Shown here piece by piece: positions 45,533-56,200 of a stretch of 64,000 nt of DNA. The notes below the pieces were generated by a model. It saw only the letters and a list, made by a program, of their open reading frames with translations, made no database searches and had not been told where the DNA came from. The stretch spans positions 9,373,807 through 9,437,806 of the forward strand of contig OY783206.1 of NCBI GenBank assembly GCA_963678705.1. The letters run 5' to 3'. Position 1 is the stretch's first letter; each line of letters begins with the position of its first letter. This DNA comes from Panorpa germanica (Eukaryota; Arthropoda; Insecta; Mecoptera; Panorpidae). The translations under genes and the position numbers were made by a program.

Positions 45533-47336
45533 ATGTACAAGATATCTTTCTTTATTATCCTCATCAGTGTTACCTTAATTAACTGCGCTACGTTTCAGTC
45601 AAGACCTTATGTACATCCGAGTAAGTAACAACTTGATTAAATTTGTACTCACTTATAAGATACGCGTATTAGTCTAAATAGATATACAGACTAATGGTCC
45701 AAATTAGACTAGAACCACTAAACACAAAACATGAATGTTACGTTACATTCATGTAATATTTTACATATAAGTGAAACCTATTAATATCTTATTTAAAAGG
45801 AGTGTAATTGAGGATACTTTATTACTACTTAATATTTAAAAAAAACTTTTTAAGATTCTATTATCCTTTAAAAAAAACTTTAATATAGATCTTAAAACAT
45901 TGTATTTTAGGTAACATGTTAACGTAACAGGTAACTTTTATTATGTGGAATAAATCTTAAATAATCGTAACTGTGTTTAGCGAGTGAATTTTTTTAAAGT
46001 GACCTACAAAGTGAATCATGAGTATAAACCATATAACATAATTACTTCTTTAATTATTTGGATTTTAATTTATAGATCACCCAAATAAATGTTTTGATAA
46101 AGTTAGAAGACAGGCCTACAATATTGGAGAGTCTTATAAATTACCAAATCAATGTGCAAGGGCTACATGTACGGTGGGATTCTTTTTTGATGTTCATACG
46201 TAAGTCACAAGAGAAAAAAACTTAATTAAAACCCGCTAAGAGAAGTTAGATCAAAAACTTATAGCAATTAGAGCTGACTTTTTTGCTTTTTGCGTGAGAC
46301 CTTAAAAACAATTCAATGTTAGGTGTAGTTAAAAAAATGGCAGGCCCCTATGTGGCACTGTCTATACAACCGGATAATATTTTTGAGGATTAACAGCGTA
46401 GAGTCTTCTTTTTCGAAAATCCTAAGTCAAATGATCAGGTGGTTAGTTGCTTAAAAGAAAAACACCAAAAAGAACTTTCTGTTTTGTTCGTAAAAGATTC
46501 AGGATCATGTGATTGTATATTTTAATCCTTAAGTACAATTCAGCCTTGAGCCAGAGAGATTATCTTGAAAACATAGTTATTGTGCCAACTAACATCTGGC
46601 AAATTAAAAAGTTAACTGCTATAAGTACATCTGTTATATACTCGTATGTACACTGTAAAAAGAATTGATCAAAAAATGCTTTAGACGCCTCTTTATTAGG
46701 CTACTGCGGCATTTAATGCATTGAATTATATCAGGTGATTTAAAATTCGCACGAAAAAATTTGGGTGAAAAATAAAATAAGTTTCCCAAGCGAATTTTAT
46801 TTACAAAATTTTTTGTAAAGCATTTTTTTGCCCACTTTTTTTTACGGTGTATGCACGAATATATGCAGCAAGACTATGATGTTTAGATTAAAATCTCCAT
46901 AATAACATTTCATGAACAATATTTCAAAAACCATAATTTTCAATTATAATCCTCAACACGCGTTCTTATGTATTAATACATTTGATTATAATTTACGTAA
47001 TGTATTCTACGCTTTTCCTATTTTCATGTCCAATAAGCATGCAGCATGTATTCTATTTCCTATCCAATTTCTTTCCCCTTTTTCATAATTTTTCCTGCTG
47101 TCAAAGGGAGGAACCCCAAACAGGAAAGAACAGACAAAAGCTATCTTGAAACTGCTTACTAATTTCAATTTACTATACTTACCAGAAATAATTATTTCTA
47201 TTCCAGCTGTGGCACTACCTCAGGTGGCGCTGGTTGTACTTTGATCCCGACGAATAAATCAATGCCCTACCCCGACTGTTGTCCCAAATATCAATGTAAC
47301 ACTGAAATTAATTCAATAATAAATTATGGGGCATAA
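45533..47336 (+). CDS. Secreted single-VWC (SVWC, Vago-like) protein 1
   Basis: Exons 45533-45620, 46076-46199 and 47207-47336 (GT-AG introns, phases 1 and 2) encode 113 residues. Residues 1-19 form a signal peptide (MYKISFFIILISVTLINCA). The mature part has eight cysteines at 35, 56, 61, 72, 81, 95, 96 and 101 in the SVWC order, with the motif YPDCCPKYQC at the end. SVWC proteins such as Drosophila Vago are secreted and several are induced by infection, so a role in antiviral or immune signalling is possible but inferred. An in-frame ATG at 45434 exists; I prefer 45533 because it begins directly with a signal peptide and matches the paralogue's MYKI start. AATAAA lies at 47437-47442. Intron 2 contains a MITE and intron 1 a small repeat. 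Confidence 0.88.
45738..45990 (+). repeat. GTAACTGTGTTTAG family, copy B (intron 1 of gene 1)
   Basis: 'catgtaatattttacatata' and 'aagtgaaacctattaatatc' are followed by 'aacgtaacaggtaactttta', 'ataaatcttaaataatcg' and the closing 'gtaactgtgtttag'. Same block order as copies C (51300) and D (59213). It sits wholly within the first intron. Confidence 0.6.
46651..46849. mobile_element. MITE (199 bp) in intron 2 of SVWC gene 1
   Basis: Inverted ends: left cactgtaaaaagaattgatc, right reverse complement caccgtaaaaaaaagtgggc, both continuing to 'aaaaaatgcttta' (about 33 bp in all). TA flanks both sides (46649-46650, 46850-46851), so a Tc1/mariner-type origin is likely; a longer 6-bp duplication (tatgta/tatgca) is the alternative. 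No coding sequence. Confidence 0.7.
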
Positions 47337-47342
47337 AAATTA

Positions 47343-48418
47343 GGGGAAGCCTTTTACTGTAATATTGTTGTATAAGTTAAAATGTCTTGTATATTTATAT
47401 AAATATTTCATAAAAATATAGAATATTTAGTACATAAATAAATATTTATTAATTATCACAAATAAATGTGGAATAATATTATTCTATATGGTTTAAGAAT
47501 CTTCTTCTGCAAACTATAGAAAGAAGACTACGTTTCATATACTATTAGTCATTAAAGACTTAGCAAATAACTTTCAAATAACGAAGGTTCGTGGCATGAT
47601 TCCCAATCCTAATTGATGACTAATTTGTACAATTATTTACGTTTCTAATGAACAGTAGTGTTCAACTTACAGAAAGACATAGATTTTATGCAAATTTACA
47701 TATTTATAATATGTGTACAATAAGAAAATTGTTGATGTATGGTGCTCTTTTTCGCAGTGTACTTGAGGAACCTCGATACGTGAGGATAGCCGAAAAGGAC
47801 CCAAAGTAGCCCATTTTCAACATATTTTGTAAAAAAAAAAACAATTACCGCTTCCTATAATTTTCTTTACAGGACAATATTTGCAATATTCTTAATTAAT
47901 GTTAAGTTTTAAGTACGTTATAAACTACGTGGCTTGGTCAGGGGAAGGGAAGGGAGTTCGGTAGAAAGCTATGCAGGACTATTTGGGGAGGAATAGATTT
48001 TTTTTAGAAATGAAGAAAACTACGTTAAATCACATAATATCCCTAGCGGTGCAGGGTTCGTACGATAAAATGCAAATTTTAACAGTCAAAATCTAAAAAT
48101 TTATTTGTTTCTTTAAACATTAATTACTAACCTAGTAAAGATTTAAGCTAGAGGATCACGCTATCACATGAATTTCTACGACTACTTGGATAGTTCACAT
48201 ATAAATAGATTTTAATTATTACATCATTATCAAATAAACATTAAAAAAAGTGAAAATCAAAAAGTCGCATAGCTTTTATTACGAGTACATTTAATCAGAA
48301 CATTCGTTGACATTGTCTTTATCAATACGTTTTTGTAAGTGACCTTTTACATGCATTAAGCCGACCTTTAACGATAATACAATTAGGTCATCTTACAATC
48401 GCTAGATTATTTTATAAA
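47343..48418. other. Spacer between the two SVWC genes
   Basis: About 1.08 kb separates the stop of gene 1 from the ATG of gene 2. It contains the gene 1 polyadenylation signals and AT-rich DNA, with a TATA-like 'acatataaatag' near 48199 about 220 bp upstream of gene 2. No other exon was recognised. Confidence 0.5.
47437..47442 (+). terminator. Polyadenylation signal of SVWC gene 1
   Basis: AATAAA 100 nt after the stop codon; a second AATAAA follows within 30 nt. Both are plausible in an AT-rich 3' UTR. Confidence 0.45.
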
Positions 48419-49697
48419 ATGTACAAAATATTTGGTTGTTTGTTTTTAATTTTGTTCTATTTAATTGTCTCCGCGAGCTCACTGACTGAAACAAATTTAA
48501 TAACTACAGGTAAGTAACAAAGCGAATTTTTTCTAAAATTATAGGTTATGAGGTATTCCCAGGTAGAAAATTGTCTTGAAGAGCCTGCCACAAGCTAATT
48601 CTAAGGTTCATTTTGTGCCTGGATATATTTAATTAGTTTAAACACAATTAAGCATTTTTTTTTTGTAGTTGATCCAAATACATGTTTCGATGAGCTTCAA
48701 AAAAAGTCTTACGAAATAGGACAGTTCTATACAATGTCAGACACATGTAGGAGAGTAACTTGCATGGGGGGGAATAATTTTAGCATTGACACGTGAGTTT
48801 CTACGCATTACCCAAAAAAATCTCGCTACAAACAGCGCCGAGCCAAACATTTTTTGCATGGTGGGCCTTTTTGTACAGACTACAAAATTGCAACAACAAA
48901 TACATTTATGTATTTGGTACAACAAGATCAAAGTTGCTTTAAATTTAACGTGCAACTCATATGTACTTTAAATTAAAAAAATTCGGTGGTGATTCATGCT
49001 TAGAACAAGTCACTTATTTTCTGATGAACAAAATGTGTAAGATTGAGTAATGTTAGTATGTACAATAATCGTATGCCTACCTACTAGTTTGACCAGGCGG
49101 TTATTTTCCAGGTATCAGGTAATCAAGGTGTATGTCTCACTCTCTCTCATGCGTACGGATAATGTCCTCTCGCTCCTACTAAACTTTGATTACATGATAC
49201 CTGGAAAATGGCCGCCTGGTCAAGTTAGCAGGTAAGCATACGATCATTGTACATACTAACACTACTCAATCTTACACATTTTGTTTATTAGAAAATACCG
49301 GCTCTGGGATCTTGGACTATATGTATATATGAACGTATAAGAAAAAAATTACCATCGCATCGTAAACTGGCATGAGTCGCCGCCGTACTCTCCTAATTTG
49401 AACTACACTCATTGCAGTAAACCTTATCTAATACTATTTAACAATGTATTGTTTATTTGCTATTTTGAATATACAATACTTAAAACATAATTATATTGCA
49501 GTTGTGGCACCATATCTTTCGACGATGACATGAACTGTGTATTTCTTCCAGAGAACGTGTCGCTGCCTTATCCTGATTGCTGTCCCACATATCAGTGTAG
49601 CAAGGCAATTAATTTAATGTCAAATTACTCATCGCTTTATTGTGTCATCCTGATATCTCTTCCTGTATTCCTTTATTTCAATTTTAATGTATTCTAA
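48419..49697 (+). CDS. SVWC (Vago-like) protein 2 with hydrophobic C-tail
   Basis: Exons 48419-48509, 48669-48792 and 49502-49697 (GT-AG, phases 1 and 2; exon 2 is 124 nt as in gene 1) encode 136 residues. A signal peptide occupies about 1-20 (MYKIFGCLFLILFYLIVSAS). The eight SVWC cysteines are at 36, 57, 62, 73, 84, 98, 99 and 104, ending YPDCCPTYQC. Unlike its neighbour it continues with a small polar stretch (SNYSS, 112-116) and a hydrophobic run (LYCVILISLPVFLYF, 117-131) up to residue 136, as in a GPI-anchor signal or single membrane anchor. Possible N-glycosylation sites are N90 and N113. AATAAA is at 49716-49721. Tandem duplication with gene 1 is clear from shared structure; sequence divergence shows it is not recent. 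Confidence 0.87.
48558..48628 (+). repeat. CCCAGGTAGAA family copy in intron 1 of gene 2
   Basis: 'cccaggtagaaaattgtctt' at the left end and 'ccacaagctaattctaaggt' inside match the family at 54381 and 56116; the right side ends near 'gtgcctgg'. It takes up nearly half of the 159-bp intron. Confidence 0.6.
49009..49302. mobile_element. Foldback element in intron 2 of SVWC gene 2
   Basis: Inverted arms of about 110 bp: left from 'tattttctgatgaacaaaat' (about 49015), right ending 'attttgtttattagaaaata' (about 49298), with very high complementarity. The centre holds 'ctctctctcatgcgtacgga' and 'gtcctctcgctcctactaa'. Half of the same element plus an inverted piece is at 1718-2113. No target duplication could be defined. 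The transcript of this intron could fold into a long hairpin. Confidence 0.8.
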
Positions 49698-49715
49698 CAA
49701 GCTAATGCTTTTGAT

Positions 49716-49721
49716 AATAAA
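49716..49721 (+). terminator. Polyadenylation signal of SVWC gene 2
   Basis: AATAAA 19 nt after the stop codon. The very short distance would give a compact 3' UTR. Confidence 0.45.
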
Positions 49722-49739
49722 AATATTTGGTGATATAAT

Positions 49740-51299
49740 TGTGATGTAGGTTTAAGTTTACGTAAACAAGAAGGTTTTAATAAATTTTGGTCCATCATTT
49801 CTAGCGCTAAAACTACTATTCAAATTTTGAATTGCTATATCTCCGTCAACATTTAGATATTTAAATAGACACGCCAATATACATTTATTAACATCAATTT
49901 CAATCAAAAATTGAAAATCGACCACCTCGCTTGCTTAAAGTTTTTAATGGAACATTTTAGAATATTTTTTTAATATATATTTTTTTGTTTTTCTGTCAAA
50001 AGGAAACTTTATAAATGGTTTCTATAATTTTCTAATAACAGTTTCTAACCTTTACTGGCGGTAATAGTTTCTTATTAGTTATAACAATTTACAATGTTTC
50101 CGCTAATGTAATTGAAGCCATTCATTTTCTTTTTCTTCGTTTTTCATCCATACATAAATAAGTTTTCCTATAATGCGATACACAACAGCGCGGCGCGCTT
50201 AGCGTAGAGCGATGTCGATTCGATACAAAAATACACAAGTTTTTCCTTTTTCTTATTGAATTTTAAAATCTCGTAAAGTAAGTTTTTCTTGTGTTATTTA
50301 TACATCTTTGAAGAAAAGAATCTCAGAGCATGCAACAGGGGTTTCCCAGATTTAAATAAAAATTAATTCAAATCCCTTAAGTCGCTTAGACTTGGGGCTG
50401 CGGGGTTAGAGTTTTGTTAACCAAAGAAGAAAAAAACTTTTAGAGCTTCTTGTCAATGACTTACTTGAAAATTGTTATTGGTAAAAAATTGAAGAGTTTT
50501 CAATTAGTTCCATAGATGGAGTACTTTAAAACGAGATTGTGGATAGATACAGAATTATATGAAGATAAAGTATTTTAAAAAGTAAAAAGGTACCCTCGTA
50601 ATTTAAACATTACGGCGGTGAGTAGTACTTAAAACAAATTTTACCGTATGCAATGGAAAACCACTCTTACAGACTTCATAAGATAAAATTCACCATCACA
50701 CCGTAGATTTATACGGCTCTTCTAATCTCTTTCAAGCGCCTAGTTCTCGTAATTAGAACTATAATTATTTTTTTGTACAATTACTAGGTATTAAATGATT
50801 AAAGCCAGACCAAAGAATTCGTTCAACTGAAAGATCTCGAGAAAAAAATTAAATATTTAAAATTCAAATATGTGGTACTGTTTATGATGAAATATTTTGC
50901 GGAAGTCGACCAAACAAGTATGAATTGTTTTTGTGTTTGTTTGAAAAGACGCTTGACATGAGTAGTTATGCGTCTCTTTGGTGACCAGAACAACATTAAA
51001 CATAGTCAACCAGTAATAATAACTACAAATATAATAAAAAACAACAATAGATGAAATATATACGAGTACATACATATTTACCTATACACTTTTAAATACA
51101 AAAACGTGATCGGTATGTTTAAATGACATTTATATAGCAGCTTATGTGCAATCTTGTAGTGGGGAGAGGGAAGTGTGCTGCAACATGGTGTAAAAGATCT
51201 CATAGTCTAATATCTTAATATACCTCCAATTTACTTGTACTAATCCGGCTCTTATTGCAATGATTAATGATTTCATTGTAAGATCGAATCGTCAAAATG
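49740..51299. other. Intergenic stretch, nothing recognised
   Basis: AT-rich sequence with a small GC spike at 50186-50215 (cagcgcggcgcgcttagcgt). No third SVWC paralogue is visible: no further YPxCC or eight-cysteine exon was found. Confidence 0.45.
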
Positions 51300-51640
51300 T
51301 TAAATATGGATGTTACCTTAGAAGAATGTAATATTTTATTTAATCAAAACCTAGTAATATTTAATCTAAAAGGATCCATTTTTAATATATTTTACCTATT
51401 TTAAAAGCTTAATCCATAAAAAGGACTTTCTTAAATATTATTATCCTTACAAAAAATGTTCTTAAGAACATTTATGATTATGTTAATGTGTAAAAGGGTA
51501 TACTTATTTTTCAAAAAGCAATAATATAGATCACAAAACGTTATATATTAGCTAATTAGGTAAAATCGTTTACGTAAGAGGTAACGTTATGTTAGAAGAA
51601 TATTAAGTACACGTAACTGTGTTTAGCTGTGCAAACTAAG
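51300..51640 (+). repeat. GTAACTGTGTTTAG family, copy C
   Basis: In order: 'ggatgttaccttagaagaat', 'aatcaaaacctagtaatatt', 'attattatccttac', 'aatatagatcacaaaacg', 'cgtttacgtaagaggtaacg' and 'cacgtaactgtgtttagc'. It is the fullest uninterrupted copy, about 340 bp. No inverted ends, A-tail or coding frame is evident. Confidence 0.65.
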
Positions 51641-52459
51641 AAAAAATACTTAATTATATTTTTCAAATATTAGCATATTTAAGAAATTTTTAATCTAATT
51701 CTAATTCAATCTAATTACAATTACCTAAACAGGAAACGTACCATATACTAATATGCTCCGTAACTGTTATAGCTCCATAATTCGATCCATAAATATTAAT
51801 ACACCTCTGTTGTATAAATGATTAATATTCACGAGGGCTACCTGGCGTTATCTTAAGATAATTTGTTTTGAAATTGCTCGACAAAATGAAGAAAAAAATA
51901 TTTTTCATTCAAGTCACGTGTCAAGTTTAACTCATAATCTAAAAATCTTCGAAAATCATAAAATTTTAATTTAAGTGTAAATGAGATTTTTACCAGCTGT
52001 TTAAGATACGTTTGACAAAAGGAAGAACAACAAATAATTCTTGCAGAAACTGTCAGATTGTTTCAGATGTCATTTTTTTATTATTTTAGTATATATTCAT
52101 CATGGTTTTATTTTTATTTTTAATAAACTTCATTAAATTTAATAGTATAGAACTTTTTATATAGTTTTATTTATTCTAACATAAATAAGTTGTGTTGTTC
52201 CTGGTTTTTCTTGGAAATAGGATTTCTTTGTTAATCCTTTCTTTCTTTATAAACCTGGATACACGATCCCTTTCCATAAAGTACAGGGTATTCAACCAGA
52301 TAGTAGATATAAAAATATTTCTGATATAATCCATATTTTATTAATATTATATACATGTTTGCAATATGATTATTTTCCATATCTTGTATTAAGAAAAATA
52401 AGTGTTCTTAAACTTTGAAAGCATATTGAGTACATTTTCCCCGTTGTTTTTAGCTTAAG
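51641..52459. other. Intergenic stretch, nothing recognised
   Basis: AT-rich sequence without recognisable features. Confidence 0.4.
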
Positions 52460-52467
52460 TCTATTGG

Positions 52468-52842
52468 CAGAGGCGGCCTTAGCTATTGCGAGGCCCCGGG
52501 CGGCAGAACTTTGCCAGGCCCCGGGGTGGCAGATCTTTGCGAGACCCCGGGGCGGCAAATCTTAGCGAGGCACTTGTTCTTTGAATAATTTATGTAAATT
52601 GTAAGTAAATATTTTTGATGATAATTGACGAGAAATGAAATTTTATATTGGAAGTGTTATAAAAGTGAACAAGCCCAAAGACGACAAATATTAATGATGA
52701 TAAACTCAGGTATATGAATGCCTTAAAACGAGGCGCGATATTCAAATACATATATAGTAATGAATTTTTCAACTTGGGTTGTTGCGCGAGAATGCGAGGC
52801 TCGGATGGTTGCCCTGCTTGACACCCCCTAAGGCCGCCCCTG
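52468..52842. mobile_element. hAT-like MITE (375 bp) with internal 27-bp repeats
   Basis: Ends: left cagaggcggccttag, right reverse complement caggggcggccttag, matching the CAGRGGCGG-type ends of many hAT elements. An 8-bp direct repeat with one mismatch flanks it (tctattgg 52460-52467, tctattag 52843-52850). Near the left end three GC-rich units of about 27 bp, of the form 'gaggccccgggcggcag', lie in tandem (about 52488-52570). No coding sequence. Confidence 0.8.
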
Positions 52843-52859
52843 TCTATTAGTAAGTGTCC

Positions 52860-54375
52860 ACGATTCACCACAAAAAGCAGTCAATGCATACTGTTTAGTG
52901 AATGAAACGTAGGAGAGGGGAACAGGAGGAAAGCATACTTGTATATACTCGTACGTGTTTGCTGTTGGTACTATCAGCATTATATATAGAACACATTTAT
53001 ACGAGTGAACATAATGATACCACTTGTATTCACTAAACTGACTGCAAAGTTCAAATGCCAAGATCTCTATTTTCAAGCGAAACATTTAACATTTTCTTCA
53101 CCGTTAACATAAAGTTAGGTTTGTTCTCAGCCTTTTGGCAACTTGCTGGCTAATAATAAATAATACAACATCTGAAATATTTAGACACTTAAAAATATAT
53201 AGATTAGGATTAGGAAATACTCAATTGATTTTACAAAACCGTCACCACTATAAATAATTGACAGGTGATTCAGCATCACCTTGCATCTTCTGACCAACCG
53301 ACTTTATTGAATCACGGAAGAGGAATGAAATTTAGAAATGAAATAAAAAAAGAATAAAAAAGAAAACGTGAACTACGACATGAAACATAGAAAACGCACG
53401 AACTGAAAAAGCCTGGACGAACGACAAACGACAAACTAGGGGTACAGTGAAGGACGACACGAACACGATGTCAAAAAGGGCGTTAAAGTCGGAGAAGATT
53501 TAGGATGTGAGCTAGAAAATGGTATATTTGTTGAAATATATTATATTACGATATTATTTAAGAATGACAAAAAAATAGCATGATCACGCTTATATCTCGT
53601 AAACAATAAAGGATAATCAAATGTGGAGTAGAAAGAAATTTCTGTATTTAAAACGGTGTGTACTATTGGGTTTGTAGCACATTGAATTTGAGAAAAAGAA
53701 GCTGTTCTATATACAGTTAAAAACAGACTATAAGTTTTTGGGAAAAAATATGTAAATTTTGAGTTTGTATATAAATATATAAAATTTAATTGATAAATTT
53801 CAATTAAACCAATTTCTAGTATAAACAAAACGACACTAAATTTTAAACTAATAGAAAGAATATGAAGTACCACTGGTCAGAACGTTAGAACTTTGGGATA
53901 AGACAATAGGGTGTAGAAGTAATTCATTACCCATCTCCTTCCCCCTCTCCTACCTCACTCTCTCACGTATCTGGTTCCAGATTGACTTTCAATTAGAGCA
54001 ATGGTCCCGGTCAACCATCGCTACTGTGGGCTGCGGTGACCAGTCGTGGCGAACGACAGGGTGAAAGGGTGGTCAAGGAGGGTTGCAGGGTTTTGAGTGA
54101 ATAGGGGATGAAGTGCTGAAGGGTTGAGACATTGAATGGGTGGTAGGAAGAGAGAGAGCAACGAACAGGGGACAGGGCAGTGAATTGACATCACAAAGGA
54201 ATAGGGTCAAAAGCACCATTGACGTACTTACTTTGTAAAACAGTGATGAATTTATTGTAATTAGAGTTGCTACAATATCAATAATTTGTTCAGGGAAATT
54301 TTAATAGAACTACTTTTGTTTTTATATTATGATGAATATTTCTAACTAATCTTCTTCGACAATAACTACTACTAA
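52860..54375. other. Intergenic stretch with G/A-rich patch
   Basis: No gene recognised. Around 53930-54190 a C/T-rich tract gives way to a G/A-rich one (gggtgaaagggtggtcaagg), of the type seen elsewhere in the window. The 110-codon minus-strand frame at 53541-53873 is hydrophobic but has no motif. Confidence 0.4.
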
Positions 54376-54380
54376 GTTGT

Positions 54381-54514
54381 CCCAGGTAGAAAATAATCTT
54401 GCAATATAAGTTTCAAGCTTGTTAGCTTACTACACGGTAATTCTACTTTTCGAGTGTAAGATTCAATTTGCTAGTGTACTACAAGATAACTTAAGGGTTA
54501 CAATTCTACCTGGG
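54381..54514. mobile_element. CCCAGGTAGAA MITE, complete copy (134 bp)
   Basis: Perfect terminal inverted repeats CCCAGGTAGAA / TTCTACCTGGG enclose 'aatcttgcaatataagtttc', 'gcttgttagcttactacac' and a second diverged copy of that phrase ('caatttgctagtgtactac'), so the interior is itself duplicated. Related sequences lie at 43640, 48558, 56116 and 58046. No certain target duplication (gt on both sides at most). Confidence 0.75.
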
Positions 54515-54550
54515 GTGTGATACCCCACAATAAAACAAGCTGCAATTGTA

Positions 54551-54672
54551 CAGTGAATAATTTGGTGAAGTGCCCTGTTTTGTGACGTTTCTATCACTAT
54601 TGCACTTGAATTAATGTTCGCATCAACTTTATCTTTATTTGTATTAAGACAAGTGAAGTGATTTCATCATTT
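54551..54672 (+). repeat. Dispersed repeat shared with 22.9 kb
   Basis: 'tttggtgaagtgccctgttt', 'gtgacgtttctatcactatt' and 'tttgtattaagacaagtgaa' match 22868-22975. The two copies differ by an insertion of about 15 bp. Confidence 0.65.
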
Positions 54673-56110
54673 GTAGCCGATAAAATAGACATTTCATATA
54701 AACGACTGTGAGAAACTGAACTCTTTCATGACAAAAACATCATACGCATCTTCCATATGATGGTAAAGTGACTCTAAGATGTTTACAGAGTGTTAACATG
54801 AGTAGTTGTCTATTAAGGTACACGGTCACACGTTCGCATCGGTCGAATAAATAACAAAAAGAAAGATGGAGAGAAAGAGTACGCACGGTCGAAACGGGCC
54901 GTTGATCGTAGGTATATAACTAACAATTCTTTCTTCTCTTTTACATTTTTACAATCCGTTCAATGCGTATAATACGAATCTTGGATCGAATACGCTGAAT
55001 AGAGCAGCTACGTGCGCTATAGAGTGCGCACGGGAAATATTTCTTTGAGCAAAAATAAGTTTTAATTCATTCGGCATCATAGAGATTAAGTATGTTATTA
55101 GGGTATTATATAGTTCTTTTTTTTTCAAGTTATAAATATTTGGTAGTGCAGCGCACGAGTGCAGTTTATGTACAACTGCCTGTGTGAGTGATTAATTAAT
55201 CTGCAAAGTTTTTCTAATTGATAATTATCTTTGTTAATTATCTTTTCTTGATTCGAATATTACGTTTTGGATTAAGCATTTATAATTTACCGACTTCAAC
55301 TATAACATCAACATTGCTATCCAAATCCGGTTGTACAAGTTATTCTTACTTTCCTGAACCAGAGGTTGTCAACCTTTTCCCAATTAATAATAGATAAAGA
55401 TAATTGTGCAAATATAGTTGTAACCTAATATAATACTTTTTAGTTTATATAGGTTGTGCAGAGTTTGTTAAGCAAAGTCATGGTGATGATTTACTTAACA
55501 AAATATTTTAGGTTATTTACCACTGCGTTGATACATAGCGTTAACTTTAAACCATTATTGTTCTCTGGTGGGTTTATTGTTCTTACGTTTATCTACTACA
55601 CAAAGATATATTCGTATTCTATAATACAGAATACAGCATCAGCAGCAACAGCAGTAGTAGTAGTACCACCAGTATTCAATACAACAAGAACACATTGAAC
55701 GGTTTTCTCTCATAAATAAAACAAGCAAACATTGTTTTAGATATTCCATAGTTACTGGTTTAATTTTGAGATTAAATTGTATTGATTTATTTAATTCTAT
55801 TATTTATCTAAGAAACTGAGGTTTGATAAACATCCGGTTTATTTATATTAAGTCTCAAGTACAGAAACATGCATTTCTATATCCGGAAAATATTTGCAAT
55901 TCAATATATTACATACCCGTATAAATGTTTGCTTGACTTTTTGTCCTGCAGTAGGATTGTATTTGTACTGCATCTTATTTGCTTCTATTACTATACTAAT
56001 ATTGATATAGAATACCATATATGGGATCTGTAGTTTTAAAGTATTGAATTTTGTCTAATATAATAGAAAAGAAAGTTACAAAGGAATTTAATATTTTCTT
56101 AGAGTGAAAC
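54673..56110. other. Intergenic stretch, nothing recognised
   Basis: AT-rich sequence. A short CAG/TAG trinucleotide run lies at 55636-55665 (gcatcagcagcaacagcagt). The 80-codon frame over it lacks motifs. Confidence 0.4.
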
Positions 56111-56115
56111 TAATT

Positions 56116-56200
56116 TTGTCCAGAAGTTCCTTTGATTGGAAGGTTCACACTTGCTAGCTTACCACAAGCTAATTCCAAAGTTCATTTTTCACTTCCGCTA
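56116..56200 (+). repeat. CCCAGGTAGAA family, partial copy
   Basis: 'cacttgctagcttaccacaa' and 'gctaattccaaagttcattt' match the intron copy at 48558 more closely than the complete copy at 54381. Ends are worn. Confidence 0.5.

Noticed and set aside
53541-53873. 110-codon hydrophobic minus-strand frame
   Set aside because: Hydrophobicity is expected from T-rich codons; no family resemblance or splice evidence.
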